A stretch of 64,000 nt of DNA from an uncultured Clostridia bacterium (GTDB lineage Bacteria > Bacillota > Clostridia > Christensenellales > Borkfalkiaceae), in NCBI GenBank assembly GCA_947175485.1, contig CAMWMZ010000001.1, positions 27,335 to 91,334 on the forward strand, in the 5' to 3' direction. The notes below the pieces were generated by a model that was given only the letters and a program-made list of their open reading frames with translations, did no database searches and was not told where the DNA came from. Of the stretch, positions 24,839-33,887 are shown piece after piece (within the stretch, counting starts at the first letter, position 1; each line of letters begins with the position of its first letter). A program made the translations under genes and the position numbers.

Positions 24839-26517
24839 TGTTACATAGGTTGCAGATAAAAAACGTTGCCTTGATATCCGAAGCGGATATTAAGTTTAGC
24901 GAAAAACTCAATATTTTATCCGGCGAAACCGGCTCCGGTAAGTCGGTTATACTCGATTCAATAAATTTTGTATTGGGTTCAAAGGCGGATAAATCAATGA
25001 TACGATACGGCGAGCAGGAACTTTCGGTGCGCGCCGAGTTTATTGTTGACGCGGAAAGCGACGCGGCAAAAACTTTACGTGAATACGATATAGAAACAGA
25101 CGGCGAAATTATTATTACCAGAAAATACAACGCTGACGGCAAGGGCGGAATAAAAATTAACGGCGATACGGTGACTGCCGCAATGCTTAAAAACGTGACG
25201 CAGCATCTTGTAGACGTGCACGGTCAGAGCGAGCATTTCTTTTTATTGAGCGAAGAAAACCAGTTAAAGGTTTTGGACGGTTTAATCGGAGAAAGTGCGC
25301 GCGAAATAAAAAGCGAATTAGCAGAGCTTATTTCTGAAAAACGCGTATTAAAACATAAAATTGCAGATTTGGGCGGGAGCGAGGCAGAGAGAGAACGTCA
25401 GCTCGACTTGTTGAACTATCAAATAAACGAAATTGAAAGCGCCGCTTTAAAAGAGGGCGAATTTGAAGAACTGAAGACAAAACAAAATATAATTGCAAAT
25501 ACCGAAAAAATTTTAACTGCTTTGAATGCCGTACAATCGGTCTTGACTGTTGACGGCGGAGCGGTTGACGGAATTACGGCGGCAAAACACAGTTTAAGCC
25601 CGATTACCGGTTTGAGCGCCGATTATTCGGAAATTTTTGATAGACTTGAAAGCGTAAGGCTTGAAATTTCAGATATTTCCGAAATAGTTTCCGATTTTGC
25701 CGAAAACCTCGCGTTCGATGCAAGAGAGGCTCAGGAAATTGATGAGCGTATTACATTAATAAAAAGTTTGATAAAAAAATATGGAGCCGATGAAAAGGAA
25801 ATTCTTGAATTTTGTGTAAAAGCCAAAGAAAAGGCTGATGCTATTTCTGACAGCGCGGCGACAATTAAAAAATACACGTCAGCTATTGCCGATGCGGATA
25901 AAAAAATATTTTTATTATGCAGAAAGCTTACCGAGATACGCAAAAAAACTGCTGAAAATTTCTGTAATGCCGTCGTTTCCGAGTTAAAGACCTTAAATAT
26001 CCCAAATGCTCAGTTTTCTGTGGAATTTAACAACTATGACGAAAATTCCGCTGATTTGAATTCTGCCGACGGATCGGATAAAATTTGTTTTATGTTTTCA
26101 GCGAACAAAGGTGAGCCGCAAAAGCCTTTAAGTAAGGTTATCAGCGGCGGTGAAATGTCGCGTTTTATGTTGGCGGTCAAAACCCGGCTCAAAGATATAA
26201 ACGGCATTTCAACTTACATATTCGATGAAATCGATGCGGGGATAAGCGGTTTTACCGCAAACACTGTAGCTGAAAAATTTATTGCAATTTCTAAGGATAC
26301 ACAGATTTTGGCTGTTTCTCATTTGCCGCAAGTTTGTGCGGCAAGCGACGCTCAGTTTCTTATTTATAAGACGGAAGAGAAAGGAAAGACATATACATTT
26401 GTAAAACGGCTGGATGAAGAAAGTAAAATAAAAGAAATAATGAGATTAACAGGCAGTTTAAATTCCGAGGCATCAAGATTACATGCGGAAGAGTTAATAA
26501 AAGGATTTAAAAAATAA
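24838..26517 (+). CDS. recN: DNA repair ATPase RecN
   Basis: 559-residue SMC-like protein acting at double-strand breaks. Walker A is GETGSGKSVILDSINFVLG; coiled-coil arms run about residues 155-370; the C-terminal half has VISGGEMSRFMLA (signature) and TYIFDEIDAGISG (Walker B), then AVSHLPQVCA. It is translationally coupled to argR. Confidence 0.95.
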   Translation: MLHRLQIKNVALISEADIKFSEKLNILSGETGSGKSVILDSINFVLGSKADKSMIRYGEQELSVRAEFIVDAESDAAKTLREYDIETDGEIIITRKYNADGKGGIKINGDTVTAAMLKNVTQHLVDVHGQSEHFFLLSEENQLKVLDGLIGESAREIKSELAELISEKRVLKHKIADLGGSEAERERQLDLLNYQINEIESAALKEGEFEELKTKQNIIANTEKILTALNAVQSVLTVDGGAVDGITAAKHSLSPITGLSADYSEIFDRLESVRLEISDISEIVSDFAENLAFDAREAQEIDERITLIKSLIKKYGADEKEILEFCVKAKEKADAISDSAATIKKYTSAIADADKKIFLLCRKLTEIRKKTAENFCNAVVSELKTLNIPNAQFSVEFNNYDENSADLNSADGSDKICFMFSANKGEPQKPLSKVISGGEMSRFMLAVKTRLKDINGISTYIFDEIDAGISGFTANTVAEKFIAISKDTQILAVSHLPQVCAASDAQFLIYKTEEKGKTYTFVKRLDEESKIKEIMRLTGSLNSEASRLHAEELIKGFKK

Positions 26518-26518
26518 T

Positions 26519-26547
26519 TAAAAGCGGCAAGTTTGCCGCTTTTTTTG
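26519..26547 (+). terminator. Intrinsic terminator after recN
   Basis: Stem aaagcggcaa / ttgccgcttt with a tight loop and T7. Confidence 0.9.
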
Positions 26548-26583
26548 AATACAATTTACCGCATTGCACAAGATACTGTTGTT

Positions 26584-27600
26584 ATGTTTTACAAAAAGAA
26601 AGGTTTTAAAGCTTTAATCTTAGCAATAGCTGTTTTAATATGTTCGTTTGCATTTGCGCCGCTTGGCGCGTCGGCGGATAATACCGACGGACTTTATCTT
26701 GGCGGTTTTCCCGCAGGATTTGTATTGAGCACAACGAAAGTCGAAGTAGTGGGTTTGTGTGACGTTCTGACAGAAAACGGAATGTGTTCTCCTGCAAGAG
26801 AAGCAGGCATAAAGGCCGGAGACGTCATAGACAAAATTAATGGAGAAGAAGTTAACAAAACGACTGATATTAACGAGTTTGTTGCCCGCGAGTATAAAAA
26901 ATACGATTTTGAAATAATAAGAGACGGTGAAACGTTAACCTTGCCTGTAAAGCCTGTAAAAGAGCTTTCGTCTGGCGGTAAGAGAGTCGGAGTATTGGTA
27001 AAAGACAGTATTAACGGCATAGGTACCGTGACTTACATCGATAAAACAAATAATAAGTTTGCATCTTTAGGTCACCCGATAACCGACGCTAACGGCAATT
27101 TAATGGAAATAAACGGCGGAACAGTATATAACAGCATAATTTACGATGTAAAAAAGGGAGTAAGGGGTACGCCTGGCGAACTTCGGGGGGCTTTTGAAAG
27201 CTCAGTATTAGGAGACGCAAAAATTAACTGCGCGTGCGGCGTTTTTGGGACGCTTTCAGACAAGTTTGCATGTTCTAAGCTTATTAAAGTTGAAAAAGCA
27301 TCTATGGATGAAGTAACAATAGGTACGGCTTATATTTATTCGACGGTATACGGTAAAGAAGCGAAAATGTATAAAATATCTATTGTAAAAGTAGATAAAA
27401 ACAATAAAGACAATAGAAATTTCGTAATAAAAGTAGACGACAAAGAGCTTTTGGATAAGACGGGCGGAATTGTTCAGGGAATGAGTGGAAGTCCGATTCT
27501 CCAAAATGGCAAATTAATCGGTGCCGTTACCCATGTATTCATAAATGACCCGACGAGAGGTTATGGCATCGGGATAGACAAAATGATGAGTTCATATTAA
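26584..27600 (+). CDS. spoIVB: SpoIVB serine protease
   Basis: 338 residues; the signalling protease secreted by the forespore that triggers pro-sigma-K processing. An N-terminal signal/anchor (about 8-28) is followed by a PDZ domain (EAGIKAGDVIDKINGEEV) and an SA-type protease domain with the catalytic region GMSGSPILQNGKLIGAVTHVF. ATG 26584 is chosen over upstream frame that lies in the recN terminator. No Shine-Dalgarno is seen. spo0A, its usual next gene, is elsewhere. Confidence 0.93.
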   Translation: MFYKKKGFKALILAIAVLICSFAFAPLGASADNTDGLYLGGFPAGFVLSTTKVEVVGLCDVLTENGMCSPAREAGIKAGDVIDKINGEEVNKTTDINEFVAREYKKYDFEIIRDGETLTLPVKPVKELSSGGKRVGVLVKDSINGIGTVTYIDKTNNKFASLGHPITDANGNLMEINGGTVYNSIIYDVKKGVRGTPGELRGAFESSVLGDAKINCACGVFGTLSDKFACSKLIKVEKASMDEVTIGTAYIYSTVYGKEAKMYKISIVKVDKNNKDNRNFVIKVDDKELLDKTGGIVQGMSGSPILQNGKLIGAVTHVFINDPTRGYGIGIDKMMSSY

Positions 27601-27606
27601 TTTTTT

Positions 27607-27638
27607 ATTCCTCATATAATTGTATATGAGGAATTTTT
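27607..27638 (+). terminator. Hairpin terminator after spoIVB, overlapping the next start
   Basis: Perfect 12-bp stem attcctcatata / tatatgaggaat, 4-nt loop, T5. The 3' arm contains the candidate start codon and the ribosome binding sequence of the next gene. Confidence 0.8.
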
Positions 27639-28168
27639 CGTCCTGCACGAAATGCAGGGATAAAAAGTATCTTTTGGCGTTTTTAATAACGCTTGTCTGT
27701 TCCGTATTATGCGGAGTTGTATTATATAAGCCTGTAACCACAAATATTTATTTTGTGAATATGGGATACGAATACGTATATAACGTATTCAATTTCAATA
27801 ATACGCCTTTATTTTTTTCGCATTTTCTTGGCAGTATATTAACTTTTTACGTATTTTTTTTGATTTGTTATTTTACTAAATTCAAGTATCTGACCTTAAT
27901 ATTTTTATATTTACGCGGATTGTTTTTTGGTATTTATATTGTAATTCTGGTTTGCGCAAACTCTTTGGGCGGTATATTGGTAGCCGTATTTGTTTTTGTG
28001 CCTGCTACTTTGATTTCTTTTGCCGTATGTGCGGTTATTTCGGAGCTTTGTAAAAAGTTTGATAAACGCTTTGCTTTAATCGTTCCGGCTGTGCTTGCAC
28101 TTGCAGACGGTATAATCTTAATGATCTTAATTAACGTTGTTTTTCGAGTTGTTATAATAATAGTATAA
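27626..28168 (+). CDS. SpoIIM-like multi-pass membrane protein
   Basis: 180 residues with five or six hydrophobic segments. The order FFSHFLGSIL, then LYLRGLFFGIYIVI, then SLGGILVAVFVFVPATLISF matches the layout of SpoIIM (DUF95), a membrane subunit of the septal peptidoglycan-degrading DMP complex needed for engulfment. Position between spoIVB and a D,D-carboxypeptidase also suits a sporulation gene. Similarity is judged by eye, so the assignment is tentative. The start is ATG 27626 or TTG 27620, both inside the preceding hairpin. Confidence 0.5.
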   Translation: MRNFSSCTKCRDKKYLLAFLITLVCSVLCGVVLYKPVTTNIYFVNMGYEYVYNVFNFNNTPLFFSHFLGSILTFYVFFLICYFTKFKYLTLIFLYLRGLFFGIYIVILVCANSLGGILVAVFVFVPATLISFAVCAVISELCKKFDKRFALIVPAVLALADGIILMILINVVFRVVIIIV

Positions 28169-28196
28169 TTTTTACCGCGCTTCACATACTGCGAGT

Positions 28197-29351
28197 ATGA
28201 AAAGGTTATGTGTTTTAGGTATTGCTGCATGTTTTGCCGCATCGGGTGCGATTACGTCTGGATTTACCGTTGAAACATCGCGTTCGCTTGTTTCAGGATG
28301 TAAATCTGCATATCTTATGGATTATGCATCGGGCGAATGTATTTATAAAGAAAATGAAACAGCGCGTATGCCGATTGCCAGTGTTTGTAAAGTAATGACT
28401 TTGACGCTTGTTTTCGATGCGATAAGTGCTGGAAAGCTTGCGCTTTCGGATACGGTTACCGTTAGTGAAAACGCTGCGGGAATGGGCGGTTCACAAGTTT
28501 TTTTGGATAAAAACTGCGAGTACAATGTTGAACAACTTATAAAAAGTATTATTGTATGTTCCGCTAACGACAGCTGTGTTGCGCTTTCGGAAACGGTTGC
28601 GGGAGGCGAAGACGCTTTTGTTGTTCAAATGAACAAAAAGGCAACTGAACTTGGTTGTACGGATACGTTATTTGCAAATTGCACGGGATTGCCGCGAGAA
28701 ACGCAGTATTCGTGCGCAAAAGACGTTGCTGTGATGTTCTCGAATTTAATTAAAAATCAGGATTACTTCAAATACAGTAAAATATGGCTTGAAGATTTTT
28801 CACATCCGAACGACAGGAAAACTTCTATGACTAATACCAATAAGCTGATAAGAAAATATTCTTTCTGTGACGGAGGTAAAACAGGTTTTACAAATGAAGC
28901 GGGTTTTTGCCTTGCGTCAACGGCAAAGAAAAATAATATGCGCCTTGTCGGCGTAGTTTTGGGTGCCGCGTCAAGCGACGATAGATTTAAGTCGACAATT
29001 AATATGTTCGAATACGGTTTTGCAAATTACAAAAATAAAATTGTTTTAGATAAGGATATAACGTTAAACGACGAATTTTTTGTCCGCGGAGGTAAAAAAG
29101 ATACCTTTGCGGTTCGCCCCGAACGTAATTCATATGTATTTTCAGCAATTGATAAAAATCCGGAAATAAGCTATTATATGGTTGCATATGATGTGAAAGC
29201 TCCTGTAGCGGAAAACAGTATTGTCGGATATATTGAAGTTTATAAAGACAATATATTGATTGACAATGTGAATATTGTTTCAGCAGAAAACGTAGAAAAA
29301 GCAAGCTTTGGTGATTTTCTTAAACAGAATGCAGGGCAATGGGCTTTGTAA
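28197..29351 (+). CDS. D-Ala-D-Ala carboxypeptidase (DacF/DacB type)
   Basis: 384-residue penicillin-binding protein of the S11 family, trimming the terminal D-Ala of peptidoglycan stem peptides. Signal sequence (about 1-22), catalytic SxxK as ASVCKVMT, second motif SAND, third motif GGKTGFT; a C-terminal beta domain (about 280-380) follows. The place next to sporulation genes suggests DacF-like use in the spore cortex (inference). GTATA-17-CATACTG just before the ATG resembles a sigma-G promoter, but is not a perfect match. Confidence 0.9.
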   Translation: MKRLCVLGIAACFAASGAITSGFTVETSRSLVSGCKSAYLMDYASGECIYKENETARMPIASVCKVMTLTLVFDAISAGKLALSDTVTVSENAAGMGGSQVFLDKNCEYNVEQLIKSIIVCSANDSCVALSETVAGGEDAFVVQMNKKATELGCTDTLFANCTGLPRETQYSCAKDVAVMFSNLIKNQDYFKYSKIWLEDFSHPNDRKTSMTNTNKLIRKYSFCDGGKTGFTNEAGFCLASTAKKNNMRLVGVVLGAASSDDRFKSTINMFEYGFANYKNKIVLDKDITLNDEFFVRGGKKDTFAVRPERNSYVFSAIDKNPEISYYMVAYDVKAPVAENSIVGYIEVYKDNILIDNVNIVSAENVEKASFGDFLKQNAGQWAL

Positions 29352-29364
29352 ACCGATATTTTTT

Positions 29365-29397
29365 ACCCCGACGGGCGACGTTACCGTTGGGGTTTTT
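29365..29397 (+). terminator. Intrinsic terminator after carboxypeptidase
   Basis: Stem accccgacgg / ccgttggggt (one G-T pair), 8-nt loop, T5. Confidence 0.85.
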
Positions 29398-29437
29398 ACT
29401 TGACTTTTTTTTAATATTTTTGCAAAATTTAATAGAT

Positions 29438-30925
29438 ATGTCTTTTATACAATTAGAAAATTTAATGTTTTCATACTCCGATTCTTTAAAACCTATTTTT
29501 TCGGGATTAAATATTCGGTTTGATACTGATTGGAAACTTGCCCTTATCGGCGCAAACGGAGTTGGAAAAACTACTTTTTTGGAGTTGCTTTGCGGTAAGC
29601 TGAAAGCGACTTCAGGCCGTATTTCGGCAAACGTAAATTTTTGCCGTTTCCCATGCAAAATATCGGATTATAACAAAACCGCGTATGAGATTTCCGAAGA
29701 AATTGCGCCCGAAGCGGAGTTTTGGCAAATCGAGCGCGAAGTAAATCTTCTGGGTCTTGACGCTGAACTATTTTTCAGACCTTTCTTTACGCTTTCAGGC
29801 GGAGAGCGTACAAAATTTTTGCTTGCCGTTCTGTTTGCGGGAGAGGGATTTCCTTTGCTTGACGAGCCTACCGATCACCTCGATTTGGAGGGCAGAAGAA
29901 AATTAGCCGAATATTTGAAATCGAAAAAAGGTTTTTTGGTTGTATCGCACGACCGCGCTTTTCTTGATAACTGTTGCGACCATATTCTTTCTATAACAAA
30001 CACGGGAACGGAGCTTGTACGGGGTAATTATTCTGTTTGGCGCCAGGAAAGAGATAAAAAAGAAGCAAACGACGCCGCTCGCAGAGAGAATCTGGAAAGA
30101 GAGCGCGCAAGGTTGGAAAGAGCTTCTGAAAAACTGCAAAGATGGGCGGATAAATCGGAAAACGCAAAGTGGAGACAGGGCGGGGAACGCGATAGTTCGA
30201 ATATTGACCGCGGCTTTGTGAGCGCAAGGGCGGCTAAAATACAAAAACGCTCTATAGCCGCATTTGAACGCAGAGAGAACGCCGAACGTAATATTAAAGA
30301 GCTTTTAAAAGATTTTTCAGACAGGGAAGAATTAAAAATATTTTCAGAAAAGTATTTTAAATCCGAGCTTTTTCATTCGGAGCAATTATCGGTAACGGCT
30401 GAAGGTAAAACTATATTGCCACCGACCGATTTTGTTATATCTTCGGGAGAACGTATAGCTGTATGCGGAAAAAACGGTGCGGGTAAAAGTACTTTTTTAA
30501 AAGTAGTTGCCGGTGAAATTAAAGATTTTAGCGGAACGCTTAATATTTCTCCCAGACTGAAAATTTCATATGTTCCGCAAATCGCCGATTACGCGGGAAG
30601 CTTATCGGATTATGCATCTTTATACGGTGTTGACGAAAGCTATTTTAAAGCTATCCTTGCAAAGTTTGGGTTTGATGAAAGAGATTTTTCCCGTGATATG
30701 AGAAATTTCAGCGAGGGGCAAAAGAAAAAAGCGGCGCTCGCAAGAAGTCTATGCGAGCGTGCACATTTATACGTTTGGGACGAGCCGTTAAACTATCTTG
30801 ATATTCAGGCAAGAGAACAACTTGCACAAGCAGTTAAATCTTCAAACGTTTCTATACTGTTTGTCGAACATGACGAAGCCTTTATAACTGACGTTGCGAC
30901 GTCTGTTTATACAGTTGGCTCTTAA
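29438..30925 (+). CDS. Lsa-type ABC-F ribosomal protection protein candidate
   Basis: 495 residues, two ABC domains and a charged interdomain linker (about 200-270). It follows Lsa closely in layout: TDWKLALIGANGVGKTTFLELL, WQIEREVNLLGL, FRPFFTLSGGERTKFLL, FPLLDEPTDHLDLEGR, and the second half GKNGAGKSTFLKVV, FSEGQKKKAALARSL, VWDEPLNYLD. Lsa/Vga proteins eject lincosamides, pleuromutilins and streptogramin A from ribosomes; whether this chromosomal copy confers resistance is unknown. TTGACT (29400) with a poor -10 CAAAAT lies 9 nt before ATG 29438; no Shine-Dalgarno. Confidence 0.87.
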   Translation: MSFIQLENLMFSYSDSLKPIFSGLNIRFDTDWKLALIGANGVGKTTFLELLCGKLKATSGRISANVNFCRFPCKISDYNKTAYEISEEIAPEAEFWQIEREVNLLGLDAELFFRPFFTLSGGERTKFLLAVLFAGEGFPLLDEPTDHLDLEGRRKLAEYLKSKKGFLVVSHDRAFLDNCCDHILSITNTGTELVRGNYSVWRQERDKKEANDAARRENLERERARLERASEKLQRWADKSENAKWRQGGERDSSNIDRGFVSARAAKIQKRSIAAFERRENAERNIKELLKDFSDREELKIFSEKYFKSELFHSEQLSVTAEGKTILPPTDFVISSGERIAVCGKNGAGKSTFLKVVAGEIKDFSGTLNISPRLKISYVPQIADYAGSLSDYASLYGVDESYFKAILAKFGFDERDFSRDMRNFSEGQKKKAALARSLCERAHLYVWDEPLNYLDIQAREQLAQAVKSSNVSILFVEHDEAFITDVATSVYTVGS

Positions 30926-30947
30926 ATAAAAATCGGGAAAAATGTAA

Positions 30948-30976
30948 TTGACTAATCTATCGTTTTTTGTTAAAAT
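30948..30976 (+). promoter_or_regulatory. Sigma-A promoter of lysA
   Basis: TTGACT 30948-30953, 17 nt, TAAAAT 30971-30976, then SD aaggag. Confidence 0.7.
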
Positions 30977-30996
30977 TTTATAAGGAGATGTTTAAT

Positions 30997-32325
30997 ATGA
31001 ATTTTCGCGAAACCCTTAAAGTAAACGGGAAAGGGCATCTTGAGATAGGCGGTATGGATACCGTTGAAATTGCAGAAAAATTCGGAACTCCTTTGTATGT
31101 ATTTGATGAAGATTATATACGAAAGATGATTCGCGTGTATAAAGACACTATAGAAAGAGAGTACGACGGCAACGGATTGGTGCTTTATGCTTCAAAAGCT
31201 TTTTCTTGCGAGGCAGTCTATGCAATAGCAAGGCAGGAAGAAATAGGCGTTGACGTTGTTTCGGGCGGAGAGCTGTATACTGCATTGAAAGCGGGTTTTT
31301 CGCTTAAAAAAGCATATATGCACGGTAACAATAAGCTTTTCAGAGAGCTTGAATTTGCGATTGAAAACGGAATCGGCAATATTGTGGTTGACAGCTTTCG
31401 TGAGGCGGACATAATCGAGGAGATTGCTGGCAGTAAAGGAATCAAACAGAATGTTTTAATAAGAATTAATCCTGGCGTGGAAGCCCATACGCATGCGTTT
31501 ATTCAAACGGCAAGAACTGACAGTAAATTCGGATTTTCTATTTCAGATGGCTCCGCGGAAGAACTTATTTTACATATTTTAAATAAGAAAAACATTGTTT
31601 TAAAGGGTTATCATTGCCATATCGGTTCGCAAATTTTTGAAAAGCGGTCGTTTGAGCTTGCAGCCCATAAAGTAATGGATTTTTCTGCGAAGATAAAGAG
31701 AACGCTTGGTTTTGAGGCTGCCGAACTTAATATGGGCGGCGGCTTTGGCGTTTGGTATAATGATGAGGATCCGCGTTTTAAACCTGCCGATTACGCCGAA
31801 TATTTGACTGTTCTGATAAAGGCGATTAAAGAAAAAGCGTTGGAGCACGGTTTAAAATTGCCTTATTTGCTGATCGAGCCGGGACGCTCCATAATTGGTG
31901 AAGCGGGAATAACTCTTTATACCGTTGGCGCCATCAAAGATATAAAAGGCGTAAAAAAATATGTTGCCGTAGACGGCGGCATGTTTGATAATCCCAGATA
32001 TGCGCTTTATCAATCAAAGTATTCCGTGCTTTTGGCTAATAAAGCAAACGAAGCTTGCACTGATAAGGTTACCGTTGCCGGGAAGTGCTGCGAAAGCGGA
32101 GATATAATTGCGGTAGACGTTCCGTTGCCTACGGCAAAAGAGGGCGACATTATGGCGGTGCTTACCACCGGCGCATATAATTATTCGATGGCGAGTAATT
32201 ATAACAGAAATTTTGTTCCGGCAGCGGTTCTTGTTAAAGACGGGAGAGCAGATTACATAATAAAACCTCAAAATTATGAAGACATAGTAAGGAATGATTG
32301 TATTCCCGAAAGACTTAAAAAATGA
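30997..32325 (+). CDS. lysA: Diaminopimelate decarboxylase
   Basis: 442 residues; PLP enzyme making lysine from meso-diaminopimelate. Motifs: YASKAFSC with the PLP Lys, HCHIGSQI, NMGGGFGVWY, LLIEPGRSI and the C-terminal CCESGDI. Start ATG 30997 has SD aaggag 10 nt upstream; an ATG at 30988 is too close to it. ATGA overlap with the next gene. Confidence 0.95.
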   Translation: MNFRETLKVNGKGHLEIGGMDTVEIAEKFGTPLYVFDEDYIRKMIRVYKDTIEREYDGNGLVLYASKAFSCEAVYAIARQEEIGVDVVSGGELYTALKAGFSLKKAYMHGNNKLFRELEFAIENGIGNIVVDSFREADIIEEIAGSKGIKQNVLIRINPGVEAHTHAFIQTARTDSKFGFSISDGSAEELILHILNKKNIVLKGYHCHIGSQIFEKRSFELAAHKVMDFSAKIKRTLGFEAAELNMGGGFGVWYNDEDPRFKPADYAEYLTVLIKAIKEKALEHGLKLPYLLIEPGRSIIGEAGITLYTVGAIKDIKGVKKYVAVDGGMFDNPRYALYQSKYSVLLANKANEACTDKVTVAGKCCESGDIIAVDVPLPTAKEGDIMAVLTTGAYNYSMASNYNRNFVPAAVLVKDGRADYIIKPQNYEDIVRNDCIPERLKK

Positions 32326-33059
32326 CTCATCTTGTGGAAATTATAGCCGGCCTTATAGCTGTTATATTTATATTCGCTCCGCACGAATTCGCGCATGCGT
32401 TCGTTGCTTATAAGTGCGGCGACGGCACTGCAAAAATGCAAGGAAGGATGACCCTTAATCCTATAAAGCATATTGACCCTGCAGGTTTTTTGTTATGTGC
32501 CGTTACCGGGTTCGGTTGGGCAAAACCTGTGCCGATTTATCCGAGTAATTTCCGCAATTACAGAAAAGGTTTATTTTTTACGGCAGTAGCGGGCGTAATT
32601 ACTAATTATATAATTGCATTTATAGCGTATCCGTTATATCTCGTTATATTTCATTACGTTTATTATGCAAATGCAGGGTTTTTCTTTGATAATCCATGGC
32701 TTTCTTATATAGTTGAAATAATATATACCGCGTTATTCTTTATTTATGCTTATGGCTTGAGCATAGTTGTTTTTAATCTGTTGCCCTTATATCCGCTTGA
32801 CGGGTTCAGGGTGGTTGAATCATTAACCAGGCAAGTTAATCCGGTACGCAGATTTTTGAAAACTTACGGAATGTATATTTTGATTTTGCTTGTTTTGGAA
32901 AGCTTTATCTGCGATTTGCTTATTAGGTATACAGATTTGCCGTATGTATCATATTTCGATATTATGGGTTGGGTTGGTTGGTTTGCGCAAAATATTTTAG
33001 GTTTTCCCATTACGGCGTTATGGAATGCTATATTCGGGTTGCCGATACCGTTTATTTAA
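32322..33059 (+). CDS. Site-2 protease family (M50) membrane metalloprotease
   Basis: 245 residues with about six TM segments. Zinc motif HEFAH (about residue 22) in the first helix and LPLYPLDG (about 163) as the third ligand motif, typical of the short M50 group (YwhC-like) with no PDZ domain. Substrate unknown. It sits between lysA and scpAB, as in many Clostridia. Confidence 0.9.
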   Translation: MTHLVEIIAGLIAVIFIFAPHEFAHAFVAYKCGDGTAKMQGRMTLNPIKHIDPAGFLLCAVTGFGWAKPVPIYPSNFRNYRKGLFFTAVAGVITNYIIAFIAYPLYLVIFHYVYYANAGFFFDNPWLSYIVEIIYTALFFIYAYGLSIVVFNLLPLYPLDGFRVVESLTRQVNPVRRFLKTYGMYILILLVLESFICDLLIRYTDLPYVSYFDIMGWVGWFAQNILGFPITALWNAIFGLPIPFI

Positions 33060-33074
33060 GTTTTGGTAATACTT

Positions 33075-33887
33075 ATGGCGAATAATTATGATAATTTTGA
33101 ATCGGTAGTTGATTATAATACCGTGCTGGATGACTTTGAAGGTCCTTTGGATTTGCTTTTGCATCTTATTAATATCGCGCAGATAAAGATAGAGGACGTA
33201 TTTGTTTCCAAGGTGACGGAGCAATTTCTTAACTATATCGAATATATGAAATCGCAGCCACGACGCGACGTCGATAAAGAAAGCGAATATCTTGCCCTTG
33301 CCGCGCAAATCATTTATATAAAATCCAAAAGTATGGTGCCGGTAGTGGAAGTTGCCGGCGAAGATATGGGCGGTGACGAAGAAGAGAAAAAGGCATTAAT
33401 TGAACAGCTTAAGCAACGCGAGTATGAGTTAATTAAGAGTGAAACGCCGAAATTAAAGGATTTGGAAACGGTAGGTTATATTTTTAAAGAACCTGACCCT
33501 TCGCTGAACACCGTGCGTGTGGTTTATAAAGATTTTACCGTCAGCGCTCTTTTGGAAGCGTTTGCAAAAATGATGCTCAAAAATGAGAGCATGAGCCGTG
33601 AAAAGGAAAAGGTAAGGGAGATCCCCAAAGACGTTTATACTGTTGAAGAAAAAGTAGCGTTTATCCGTGATAAGCTTGCGCAGGAAAAAGAAATTATGTT
33701 TGAGAATTTGTTTTCAACCTTTTCCAGAAATGAGGTCGTAACAACTTTTCAAGCGCTTTTGGAAATGCTCAAACACCAATATATAACCGTTCGGCAAGAA
33801 GTAACGTTCGGGGAGATTACAATTTTACTTAATCCAGACTGGGATTTAAAGGATGTTTCAAGTGAACAATTTGACGAATATAATTGA
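33075..33887 (+). CDS. scpA: Segregation and condensation protein ScpA
   Basis: 270 residues; kleisin subunit of the SMC-ScpAB condensin. N-terminal FEGPLDLLLHLINIAQIKIEDV is the family signature; the C-terminal winged helix ends VTFGEITILLNP. ATG 33075 is preferred to the upstream TTG. It overlaps scpB by 35 nt. Confidence 0.94.
   Translation: MANNYDNFESVVDYNTVLDDFEGPLDLLLHLINIAQIKIEDVFVSKVTEQFLNYIEYMKSQPRRDVDKESEYLALAAQIIYIKSKSMVPVVEVAGEDMGGDEEEKKALIEQLKQREYELIKSETPKLKDLETVGYIFKEPDPSLNTVRVVYKDFTVSALLEAFAKMMLKNESMSREKEKVREIPKDVYTVEEKVAFIRDKLAQEKEIMFENLFSTFSRNEVVTTFQALLEMLKHQYITVRQEVTFGEITILLNPDWDLKDVSSEQFDEYN

Noticed and set aside
26545..26578. Sigma-G promoter for spoIVB (GAATA ... GATACTG)
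   Set aside because: Spacing is 20 nt and the -10 lacks the first C; too weak to list.
26519..26583. Upstream start for spoIVB at 26533
   Set aside because: It lies in the recN terminator hairpin and adds a non-signal N-terminus.
29400..29428. Firm promoter call for the Lsa-type gene
   Set aside because: The -35 TTGACT is good, but the -10 CAAAAT is poor; mentioned only in the gene entry.
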